Part shown: in pieces, positions 1 to 7,821 of the stretch
Numbering within the stretch: the stretch's first letter is position 1
Layout: each line of letters opens with the position of its first letter
NCBI GenBank assembly: GCA_965644295.1
Contig: CBFFRP010000489.1
Location: 1 to 22,339 of the forward strand
Length of the DNA: 22,339 bases
Source of the DNA: Paraphysomonas bandaiensis
Taxonomy: Eukaryota > Chrysophyceae
Direction: 5' to 3'
The notes under the pieces: generated by a model
The model's input: only the letters and a program-made list of their open reading frames with translations
What the model was told of the DNA's origin: nothing
Databases searched by the model: none
Translations under genes and position numbers: made by a program

Positions 1-43
1 AGAAAAAGATTATCCCCATGTTTGAGTGAAATTTTTTATTTTA

Positions 44-180
44 GACTAGGTGAATACCATAAACACGTAGTCATTGTAAACTGAAAATATGAATTATTAA
101 ATGACTAGGTTTTTCAACCGCTTGACTAGGTTCTTACACCAATTTTGGTGTGACTAGGGAATTACACCAATTTGACTAGG
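44..180. repeat. Cluster of GACTAGG repeats
   Basis: The heptamer GACTAGG occurs at 44-50, 103-109, 124-130, 152-158 and 174-180. The last three are interleaved with TTACACCAA-type words, including a small palindrome ACACCAATTTTGGTGT. It resembles a degenerate short tandem repeat of roughly 21-28 bp. Related words (AGGTTTTACACCAA) recur at the far end of the window. Function unknown; it could be the edge of a dispersed repeat family. Confidence 0.5.
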
Positions 181-232
181 TCCAATAATAGATCCCATAA
201 TACTAGAAGACGATTCGTAATATATACATGAA

Positions 233-1517
233 TTATTTATCGCGAACCAAATCAAGAACACTTCGTATTTTCTTATAGACACTTTCTGGTGACTTTTCCT
301 GACCTTCAGTGCATGGTTTTTCGTCAGCAGCTGCCCTACGCTTTTCTCCGCATACTACTGGGAAAGACTCTGATGTATTTCCACATTGAGGATTGTTTTT
401 CCTCTGTGTTCTCACGTCAGAGGTATAGTGTGGACAGGAGGACATTACATCTTTGGCAATCTAGGAGCACAAAGACGTCAATAGTCAATCTACAATGAAG
501 AGTAACGTCACCTGTGATCCCAGCGCTTGTTGCAACAGAGCCTCAGCTGTCAATACCCACCCTGCCGCTGGCATCTCGTATCCTTCCCCAGATACAATTG
601 GAACACACACCCAGGGACAGAAGTGTCTATGCTGATGAAAGGGGTCTATACCATTATCGCAAGCTGTCTCCAACACGAGAGAGCGTGCACATAACTGACA
701 GTGCATGGATACACAGCCCTCCCCAGTTGTTGGATGCCAGCCGAATAGAGATAAAAGAAGTACCGTAGATAGGTTCGACGTAGATATAGATCCCTCCTCC
801 AATCCCATTCGATTTCGAAGATACTCACGAAGGGTGGTCGAGTGACTTACTGCTACACAGTAACAATAAGTTTTGTAGTCGTTAAGATGGTTGGTCGTCT
901 ACTACCTGAACTGTCGTTATCGGGTTGCATCACTCCTTCCAACATATTCCAGGCCTGTTGCCACTGTCTAAGCTCAGCTGGTACAACAGTTGGTCTCAGA
1001 TACGAAATATGCTTACACCACTCCCCAATCCGAGTGCAAAGGTCACCGACGAGGTCAGCTGGTGCAGATGATGGAGGTAAAAAACCGAGAAAGTCCAAAG
1101 GGGAAAAATTGTCAGAACCATCAGAAGATATCCAGTGGCATCTCTCCTTACTATGAGCGGTCTGCATAGCCTGATAAAATTTCGACCCATCAACATCATC
1201 TGCTGCACGGTTAAAGCGAAAGGGACTGTCAATATGTGATCAGTACCTGGGTCATGTGTAATCTCCACGTCACAGGAAGTGCAGACAACAACGTTAGCGG
1301 CCTTATTTACCCATCCACATCTAGCACATTGAAACGGAGATATTAATTCCGGCTTCGCAAACCATGTCGATGCCTTGAATGTTCTGTGTATCAATACACT
1401 GTATGTTAGAAGGATCTACGAGCATATGGGAGATAAGGACCTTGTCCGTTGCAAGAAATCATCATAGTTCCATGGCTGTACTCGCTTCAAATTCGAGCAT
1501 GTTTCATCTGATGACAT
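233..1517 (-). CDS. ZC3HC1: ZC3HC1/NIPA-like C3HC zinc-finger (NuBaID) protein, 5 exons
   Basis: Exons on the minus strand are 1441-1517, 1247-1398, 906-1202, 512-852 and 233-460. Introns are 42, 44, 53 and 51 bp. The joined frame is exactly 365 codons (364 aa) ending in TAA. Residues about 33-100 form the first BIR-like module: TFKASTWFAKP, then CARCGWVN, Cys65-x2-Cys68, His93 and Cys98 followed by x-Trp. The second (Rsm1-type) module has Gly-Trp near 213, Cys227-x2-Cys230 and the HRHFCPW block near 250-256. Two zinc-binding BIR-like modules in this order define the ZC3HC1 (NIPA) / yeast Pml39 family, whose members bind TPR/Mlp proteins at the nuclear basket. The C-terminus (about 290-364) is hydrophilic and ends with a VYKKIRSVLDLVRDK helix. 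The start was chosen because the first ATG-led exon splices in frame into the first module and supplies the expected upstream W-x-x-x-D-F-L stretch. It is divergent from the TBC gene. The family is firm; the exact first exon is inferred. Confidence 0.85.
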
Positions 1518-1759
1518 ATACGTGATATATTTCAAGTCATGTGTGTATATATATAACCACTAATAGGACGAGATGCATCTGCTATTATAGCCTCACGAGA
1601 CTTCCTTCTGGGGACCTCTCTATCACTCGTCTTGCTGGCCTCGAACCCACTCTCCCATAGTTTAAGAACAGCGTCTATTTTATTCATTTGGTAGAAGAGA
1701 ATCAGATAGTTCTACTGGAGGTGAGTGCTATGGATGCATGGTATATGCACACATCAGAT

Positions 1760-2217
1760 CATACATACATACATACATACATACATACATACATACATAC
1801 ATACATACATACATACATACATACATACATACATACATACATACATACATACATACATACATACATACATACATACATACATACATACATACATACATAC
1901 ATACATACATACATACATACATACATACATACATACATACATACATACATACATACATACATACATACATACATACATACATACATACATACATACATAC
2001 ATACATACATACATACATACATACATACATACATACATACATACATACATACATACATACATACATACATACATACATACATACATACATACATACATAC
2101 ATACATACATACATACATACATACATACATACATACATACATACATACATACATACATACATACATACATACATACATACATACATACATACATACATAC
2201 ATACATACATACATACA
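1760..2217. repeat. Uninterrupted CATA tetranucleotide microsatellite (about 114 units)
   Basis: About 458 bp of perfect (CATA)n with no interruption seen by eye. It lies in the 890-bp region between the divergent start codons of the ZC3HC1-like (1517, -) and TBC (2408, +) genes. All long tyrosine/isoleucine/histidine/threonine open frames over it, and their Met/Tyr/Val/Cys counterparts on the other strand, come from the repeat and are not genes. The lack of substitutions indicates recent or continuing expansion by slippage. Confidence 0.97.
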
Positions 2218-2407
2218 CCGTACGTATTCTCGTCCCACCATCATCGCCAGAGTACTACACCGCCGTATATTGCTCCTACAACTACCATATATAACATGAC
2301 CTATATATCCACATATATGCATATGTTACATCTCGTCATTGTTATGTACACTACACCCTCCTAACACAACTATCTGTACTAAAGAATTAACAGTGTTACA
2401 CACATTA

Positions 2408-3782
2408 ATGTCAGAGCAAACACTTAATCACACTATCGATGATGATCCTATTGTACCAAGCGACGAGTCTCAGTCTATAGGTACATCTCCAGGTACATAT
2501 ATAAGTACAGTCCATCTAGAGGTACATTAATATATATACCCTCTCAGGTACATCTGTAAGCACCCCTCCTGGTACATCCTCTTACACTCCTACTCCAAGA
2601 GGCAATTCAAGCACCAGTATGGACTCTTCTGACACCTCTGCTGCGGGTGAGATACAAAAACAAGTGTCGAGAGACCGATACGGGTTTATTTTATCAGATC
2701 AATCTGCTGAATCAATGAGAAACTCCTCCGAAAAGAAAAAACTCCAGTTTTTAGAAGTAGAAAGAACAAAAAAATGGGTTAAAATGTTAGCAAATTGGAA
2801 TAATACAGTGACTTTTAAGGGAGAAAAGTTAAAACGACGGTTACGGAAAGGGATTCCAGATCCTGTAAGAGGAGAGGCATGGAGACGTCTTGCTCGAGTG
2901 GAAGATACAAAGATGTTGTATCCTGATGCATTTAATATGAAGAACGCCGACCAACTTGATGAAAAAGTGAGAGAAGAGGTCGAAAGGGACATAAATCGGA
3001 CCTTTCCGGGACATGATTTTTTTATATCTCGCGGTGGGGCCGGACAAGCTTCTCTCCGGCGAGTACTGCAAATGTATGCAGTGTTTGATCCAGAGGTGGG
3101 GTATTGTCAAGGAATGGGGTTTATCGCGGCCATGTTTTTGACCTATATGGTTGAAGAAGACGCATTCTATGCGATGCTGTCTCTCCTTCAGGTATAGACA
3201 CAGTTTCATATGCGACTGCTCTAACGGCTCTTGTCACCCAGCGCCCCTCTTTCCCCCTCCGTGCCATGTACTGTCCCGGTATGCCTGGCACGAAGAAGGT
3301 CTTAGCCGTATTCGCCGGGCTTGGAGAGCACTATTTACCCCGTATATGGAACCATTTGACAGAGCAGGGTATTCATCACTCGATGTACGCCACTGGGTGG
3401 TTCATGACCCTGTATTCATCGGCTTTCCCCTTCGATCTCGTCACCAGAGTGTTTGATGTTCTTTGGTTCGAGGGATGGAAGATAATATATAGGGTTGCAC
3501 TAGCCCTACTAAAGGTGCGTAGATGTGATCTTGTCGTTTATTTCAAATTATGCTGTCTTCGTAGTATTCCGAACGGGAAATTCTAAGCAATTCTTTTGAG
3601 GAAATAATGTTTCACTTTCGACAGCTTCCCATCTCAGTTGACTATGTACGGCTCTGGAAGGTATTTGTTATTTCCTGTTTTGGATTTGTATCACGAGAAC
3701 TTGTTTCCCTACGTAGATTGTCTGGGAAATACCACTTACGAGAGCCGTAATACTTGAGTACGAAGGAGGTTACGTGAATTGA
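2408..3782 (+). CDS. TBC-domain Rab GTPase-activating protein, 5 exons
   Basis: Exons are 2408-2492, 2548-3191, 3242-3514, 3565-3660 and 3717-3782. Introns are 55, 50, 50 and 56 bp. The joined frame is 388 codons (387 aa) ending in TGA. Residues 1-60 are Ser/Thr/Pro-rich; the first splice joins a GTSPG-type repeat seamlessly. The TBC domain runs from about residue 130 (KGIPDPVRGEAWRRL) to about 370. The arginine finger (D-I-N-R-T-F-P) is Arg179 and the glutamine finger (Y-C-Q-G) is Gln216, so it looks catalytically competent. Later landmarks include PGMPGTKKVLAVF, MYATGWFMTLYSSAFPFDL and EGWKIIYRVALALLK. TBC proteins speed GTP hydrolysis by Rab GTPases; this one resembles the TBC1D10/EPI64 group, but the target Rab cannot be read from sequence. 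Intron 2 carries a CTCTAAC branch-like motif 22 bp before its AG. Met460-style downstream starts are less likely because the upstream exon is in frame; an alternative ATG at 2339 would lengthen the N-terminus by 23 residues. Confidence 0.9.
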
Positions 3783-4365
3783 GGTTATACTGCTGGTACA
3801 CTACTACCGCACATTTGCATTCTACTACAGAGACACGAATATTATGTATTGTACTTCGAAGTAAGACTGATCGTCATGTGCCGTATTATGCATATATAGA
3901 AACCATAATTTATAGCTATCGGTGTCAGGGTATTGTAGTAGTGAAAGCTGTACTTGCTAGATTACATAGTTTTCACGTTTCATCAATCAGAAGGGTGTGC
4001 GTCATCTGGTATAGATTGTATTTCGTCACACAGTATTATGGTATAGTCTGTATGAATACCAACTTCGTTGATTGAAAATAACAAGTTTTGTATATTATTG
4101 TTACTAGCTCTGTTTCGCAGCGAGCTGTTATACTGAATACTGACATACACATGCATGCGTTTGCTGCAAATTAACGACAAATCTTGAGCATATATAAATT
4201 TCACCTAATCTTATATAGTTCATTACAGTACACCATCTAGTTCTCATTATTGCTTGCGCATGTAACAGAAAAGCAATAACTGTACCCCAATGAATGAACT
4301 GATTATTACTCAACAGCCCAATAGTACTCCAGCTACACACTCTACTACTCTAGTCTCTATAACCA
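3783..4365. other. Convergent intergenic region, no supported gene
   Basis: This AT-rich stretch lies between the convergent 3' ends of the TBC gene (+) and the small two-exon gene (-). Two short minus-strand open frames (3983-4204 and 4128-4340) have patches that look protein-like, such as DYTIILCDEIQSIPDDAH, and could be decayed exons. They overlap each other and I found no splice pair that joins them to the neighbouring gene in frame. I see no RNA gene. Confidence 0.4.
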
Positions 4366-4725
4366 CTACTTATTACCTGACACTAGCCGGGAGTCTCTGG
4401 AGCTTAAAGCCATTTCTGATGCATTATTTCTCTTTTTACCACGACTGAGAGCATTGCTCAGTAAGTCGAGCATTTCCACTACCTCACCTGCATGGTCTTC
4501 TTTTTCCATTTCAAACACGGTTTCATGCTGTAAATCAGCACATGAATCAACGACGTACTCGGACTGAACTTTCTCTGCGCATTTTAAATGCTTTACTCCC
4601 CTCCAATACTAATAGGCATACTGCTTGGTTGCGTCGTCTTCAATAACCTCGAGACATACACTCTCCGCTTTTCTACAGGTCACGGGAACCCACTTGTCAC
4701 GCTCATTTTGACGATAATGAGGCAT
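4366..4725 (-). CDS. Small hypothetical protein, 2 exons (about 102 aa)
   Basis: Exon 1 is 4660-4725 (22 codons from ATG) and exon 2 is 4366-4608 (80 codons plus TAG). The 51-bp intron at 4609-4659 starts GTATGT and ends TTAG, matching the intron size of the confirmed genes. Read without splicing, the whole stretch is one frame interrupted by a single TAG, and the intron removes exactly that stop. The product is hydrophilic: KWVPVTCRKAES, then KHLKCAEKVQSEYVVDSC, then acidic EMEKEDHAGEVVEMLDLLSNAL, then basic RGKKRNNA. I do not recognise a family. Four cysteines could bind metal, but their spacing matches no finger I know. A further GTGAGG/CTCTCAG pair inside exon 2 could mark a second intron, but reading through gives the more protein-like frame. 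A MITE lies 108 bp upstream. It could be a remnant of a larger gene. Confidence 0.45.
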
Positions 4726-4833
4726 AAACCTTTACAATAGCTCTCCCGCATAGTAATGAAGCTTGCTATACGAACTCACAGTTAATAATGGCACGATTCA
4801 CAGTGTGTTCGCTCTCTCAAAATCCGTCCGACT

Positions 4834-4993
4834 CTGTGGGAATAAGTCGATCCAGCAGAATAGTCGATCCAGCAAAAAAATCGACCTTTTTTCGTTATTT
4901 CTCTGAAATATATTCGTCAAAAAACAACATGCATCAAAAAAGCCTGGATTTTTTTGCTGGATCGACATATTCTGCTTGATCTTATTCCCACAG
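4834..4993. mobile_element. 160-bp MITE-like element with about 50-bp terminal inverted repeats
   Basis: Both ends read CTGTGGGAATAAG inwards. The inverted similarity continues for about 50 bp with small indels: CAGAATA, then TCGATCCAGCAAAAAAATC on both arms. The centre is AT-rich and has no coding capacity. The structure fits a non-autonomous DNA transposon (MITE). I could not identify a convincing target-site duplication, so the superfamily is open. It lies between the small minus-strand gene and the tentative plus-strand gene. Confidence 0.75.
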
Positions 4994-5106
4994 ACAGAAT
5001 TGTTGCCTTATTGGAATTCCAAGAAATCACTATCTAAGTGCGTGGCATTCGCTACTTCAAAATTGAAGTTGCGGTTTCTGCAACATGACATCAAGATTTC
5101 AGCTGG

Positions 5107-5488
5107 ATGATGGTATCTTGCTCCCTCAAACCATCCCTAATCTGCTTCTTGGAGTTCCAAAACGCTGTTCATATACCAGTGCCTGCCAATACTTCAATGT
5201 TCTGTTCGACGTCACACTTTAGTCAGCCGCATAGCATTTGCGATTACTATACAATCACAACTTCACTGCAATCAAGTCAGGGTTATCATCACGACTAAGA
5301 TTCGTATCCTCACAGTGAGTGTTGTCTGGAGTGACACTTCTTTATTGGCATGCTCCATTTCTGATTGGCTTCTGCGGAATATTTTTTTAGACAAGACGAT
5401 GAAAAACGACGCTTTTGTTCTTGTTAGCGCGAAGGGGATCCCAGTAGACCTCATAGAACTCCCATCCATACACTCGTATCCAGAATAA
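5107..5488 (+). CDS. Tentative two-exon hypothetical protein (about 113 aa)
   Basis: Exon 2 (5316-5488) is an open frame ending in TAA that looks protein-like: SLLACSISDWLLRNIFLDKT, then NDAFVLVSAKGIPVDLIELP. A 40-bp GTCAGG...CACAG intron (5276-5315), with a GACTAAG branch-like word, would join it in frame to an ATG-led exon at 5107-5275. That gives 114 codons including the stop. Exon 1 is much less convincing, since three frames are open there, including a 45-codon one at 5085-5222. The exon-2 frame is itself open without splicing back to about 5137. No family recognised. The stop sits 1 bp before the perfect hairpin at 5490. Confidence 0.28.
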
Positions 5489-5489
5489 A

Positions 5490-5551
5490 CTCCAGAGCGC
5501 AAGTAAAACTCCCTTGCCTGACAATCCTGGAGTTTTACTTGCGCTCTGGAG
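5490..5551. repeat. Perfect 23-bp inverted repeat with 16-bp loop
   Basis: 5490-5512 and 5529-5551 are exact reverse complements (arms begin CTCCAGAGCGCAAG). They are separated by 16 bp. The loop and arm words (CCCTTGCCT, ACAATCCTG) recur as a direct repeat at about 5570-5590, so the hairpin looks like an inverted duplication of a local unit. In RNA it would be a very stable stem, in the 3' flank of one tentative gene and the 5' flank of the next. Confidence 0.85.
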
Positions 5552-5584
5552 CTTGAGGAAGATTTTACTCCCTTGCCTTTTACA

Positions 5585-5618
5585 ATCCTGCAGAGTGTTC
5601 GATCCTGCAGAGTGTTCG
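5585..5618 (+). repeat. Two perfect 17-bp tandem copies before an ATG
   Basis: The unit ATCCTGCAGAGTGTTCG occurs at 5585-5601 and 5602-5618. The array ends 3 bp before the ATG at 5622. Probably a recent slippage duplication in a 5' leader. Confidence 0.9.
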
Positions 5619-5621
5619 ATC

Positions 5622-5873
5622 ATGGAAGACCGCAGTCCTGATCCCTTCTATCAGACATTGCATGCTCTTACTTGTCCAGATACACTGGATGAAATGATTC
5701 AAATCGTTACTAATATTCGCCGCAAGAGAATGGATACTTTAAACGAGCAGCAGCATGTGGCAGCTCGAACAGCCGAACTGGAGACATCACGGTATCATGA
5801 CCAGCTCACTGAAACCAATTCATTTCCGTCGGCTGACTTAACACTTCTTCCTGCATCGTTTGTTTCTACTTAG
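5622..5873 (+). CDS. Short hypothetical protein (83 aa), single exon
   Basis: ATG at 5622 to TAG at 5871-5873. The frame is open further upstream, but the ATG right after the tandem repeats is the natural start. The product is hydrophilic and helical in character: residues about 20-60 (DTLDEMIQIVTNIRRKRMDT, then EQQHVAARTAELE) could form a short coiled coil. A Ser/Thr-rich tail follows. No family recognised. Composition is more protein-like than other short frames nearby. It could be a lone small gene or a surviving first exon, perhaps a Gag-like scrap of a retroelement, though nothing else supports that. Confidence 0.42.
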   Translation: MEDRSPDPFYQTLHALTCPDTLDEMIQIVTNIRRKRMDTLNEQQHVAARTAELETSRYHDQLTETNSFPSADLTLLPASFVST

Positions 5874-6232
5874 TATATTTTTGCTATCTGTTCCTTAGTC
5901 TTAGTTTGTTTCATTTTTACCATTAACTAACATTCGATACAACGTAACACTTACATAACCTTTCGACACTTAGTAACACTTACTTCTATTCACACTTAGT
6001 AACAACTTAGTAACACTATATTATTCAATATTATAATCATATTTACATAACCTTTCGTGATATTGCTTACTAAATTTTACAATACATTTATTTTTATTTC
6101 ATTGGTATTAAGAGATAATACAAAAATAGTAGAGGGACAAGGATGGATTTATACTCTCACTGCCAGTATAAGAAAAATATTGCTTCCCACAAGCAGTTTT
6201 ACGCATGTTCATTTGTCATGATGTTAACCACC
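5874..6232. other. AT-rich spacer with ACTTAGTAACA repeats
   Basis: There is no supported gene here. The 11-mer ACTTAGTAACA occurs at 5968-5978, 5994-6004 and 6005-6015. TTACATAACCTTTCG occurs near 5951 and again near 6043. These short direct repeats suggest a degraded mobile or satellite sequence. Confidence 0.5.
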
Positions 6233-6497
6233 TCAGCAAGACGTACAGGAGCTTTTCCTCTTCTGCAGAAATTAGGAATCTACACATCTATACGAAACCT
6301 TTGTGGACTACTGTAGTTGTCTTAGACCAGAACACCCTCATCAAGAAGATATATATATTAAAACACTCCTTAACCGCCTTGTTGTTAGGATCAGTTTTCA
6401 CTATTGCAGCTCTTCGTAGTAGTCCTATCCACTGGATAGAATACCTTCATCAAATTATACATTCTCTGCCACAACTTCGGACTTCCCTACTAGCCAT
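6233..6497 (-). CDS. Tentative three-exon micro-gene (about 51 aa)
   Basis: Candidate exons are 6461-6497, 6312-6400 and 6233-6262. Introns are 60 bp (GTATAA...ATAG) and 49 bp (GTAGTC...TGCAG, with a CCTAAT branch-like word). The frame is continuous from ATG to TGA. The product contains RELKTDPNNKAVKECF, reminiscent of a TPR helix, and ends KRKSSCTSC. The competing explanation is the 106-codon plus-strand frame at 6205-6525, which is unspliced, hydrophobic and looks less like a conserved protein. Both may be spurious. Confidence 0.25.
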
Positions 6498-6730
6498 ACT
6501 CTCTGTATCCCGCTTTAGAGCGTGAGTATCATATATATATATAATATATACCCACCACAAGTCTTTTCTTGTCGGTTGTTCAAAATAAAAATGTATCAAC
6601 TGCACATCCATTTTTGAGCCTGGTGCTGTACCTCAGGAACACATTCCATAGGTGACACCCATGATACGTACATGATGTATGAAAATAATATGCATCCAAC
6701 CAATGTGTAGATGTGTAGGAGTGAATAATG

Positions 6731-7486
6731 TCTTATTATTAGCAATATAGGCGTTGAAGTGTCAATAATGCTTAACTCTGATATCGTACTATTTAGTGCT
6801 ACGAAAGCTGCTAGTGCGTCACCACAAGCACCAAGGTGCAACCACTATCGCTCTATCGCTCAAAGTCAACGTAGTGAGCAAGCAGAATGTTGACATACCT
6901 GACATCTGCTAACTTCAGGATTTTAGAGTCCTTAATCGAACAGCCCGGATGCTTGACTTCAGGTGCCCTCAACAAAGTCGGACTCGTACCTTTTCGTGGT
7001 GTTCTGGGGGATAAGTACCAGAGAGATTCTCTCTGGGAAACTAACGTGAGCCGCAAACATAGTCAACAGATATTCTTCCGCCCATTCATAGCCGAATGTT
7101 TGTGTGGTACAAGGGACACCAATAAGTGTCACATGTGTAGACGTCTTTGGGACCTGGGATCTGACGAATAAACAGACATCCGGGAATGGAATCCGGGAAT
7201 GGGCCCACCTCAAGGGCATCCAGGACAGGGTCCACCTGAAGGGTAACCGGGGTATTGGGCTGCCTGCTGAAGTCAAGCATCCGGGATGTTCACCTTAAGA
7301 ACTCAGAGCGGAAGTAGTCGCACCTCGGTGCTTGCGGCGACGCACAAGCAGCTTCCGTAGCGTTAAATAGTAGGATAAAAAACGTGTGTACTGATTAGTT
7401 ACAGGTAGAGGTCTAACTAGTTTGTCTAACATTCATCTAGCTTCTAAGTTGGTGCAGGTTGTTAACGCCTATTGCTAATAATAAGA
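6731..7486. mobile_element. Fold-back / long-TIR transposon-like element
   Basis: Nested inverted similarities bracket this region. 6731-6755 pairs with 7464-7486 (TCTTATTATTAGCAATA...GGCGTT). 6787-6860 pairs with 7303-7372 (TACTATTTA, GCTACG, AAGCTGCT, GTGCGTC, CAAGCACC then AGGTGC). About 6930-6963 pairs with 7265-7300 (GAGT, CTTAA, CCCGGATGCTTGACTTCAG). Indels separate the blocks, so the arms are old. CTATTTA arms with TA on each outer side (6787-6788, 7371-7372) could be a TA target duplication. However, similarity continues further out, so the true ends are uncertain. No transposase is encoded; the short frames inside are shadows. A third copy of the terminal block lies at about 20201. 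Confidence 0.7.
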
Positions 7487-7495
7487 CTTTCAATA

Positions 7496-7570
7496 TGACT
7501 TCAGCAGGCAGCCCAATACCCGGATGCCCTTGAGGGGGGGCATTCCTGGATTATTCGTCAAGGCCCAAAT
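7496..7570. repeat. Inverted, internally deleted copy of 7165-7275
   Basis: 7496-7519 is a perfect 24-bp reverse complement of 7252-7275. The similarity resumes as GATGCCCTTGAGG (inverse of 7208-7220) and as the CATTCC-GGA and TTATTCGTCA words (inverse of about 7165-7195). This is a truncated inverted duplication of the interior of the adjacent fold-back element, placed just outside its arm. Confidence 0.75.
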
Positions 7571-7821
7571 AATGTCTGCGCAAGTGACAACAAGTAACTT
7601 CGACGAGTAAAACGATATCTTCAGATATAGTAAATATGAACGGGTTTTACCAATACCAAATTTACTTTACGCTACTGTATAGATTTCATTCATTCAGTAA
7701 TTGCTATGTTCAAAGTCAAGAATAGGCTACAATATATGTACATCACCGCCTTTCTTTGTCATGGCCATAACACCAACGATAAATTCTTTTTTACTTCTAA
7801 ATGGAAATATATGCATTTCTA

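Noticed and set aside
1688-2364. Long open frames in all six frames (tyrosine/isoleucine/histidine/threonine or Met/Tyr/Val/Cys repeats)
   Set aside because: They are translations of the CATA microsatellite, which has no stop codon in any frame; the same holds for 18106-18493.
3647-3749. A TACGGCTCT...AGAGCCGTA inverted repeat that looked like a 99-bp MITE with TA duplication
   Set aside because: Both arms are coding sequence of the last two TBC exons (VRLWK and LTRAVI), joined across a 56-bp intron, and the TBC frame needs them. The inverted similarity is short and most likely chance.
5590-5625. GTTCGATCC words resembling a tRNA B box
   Set aside because: They belong to a 17-bp tandem duplication; no matching A box, acceptor stem or cloverleaf can be drawn.
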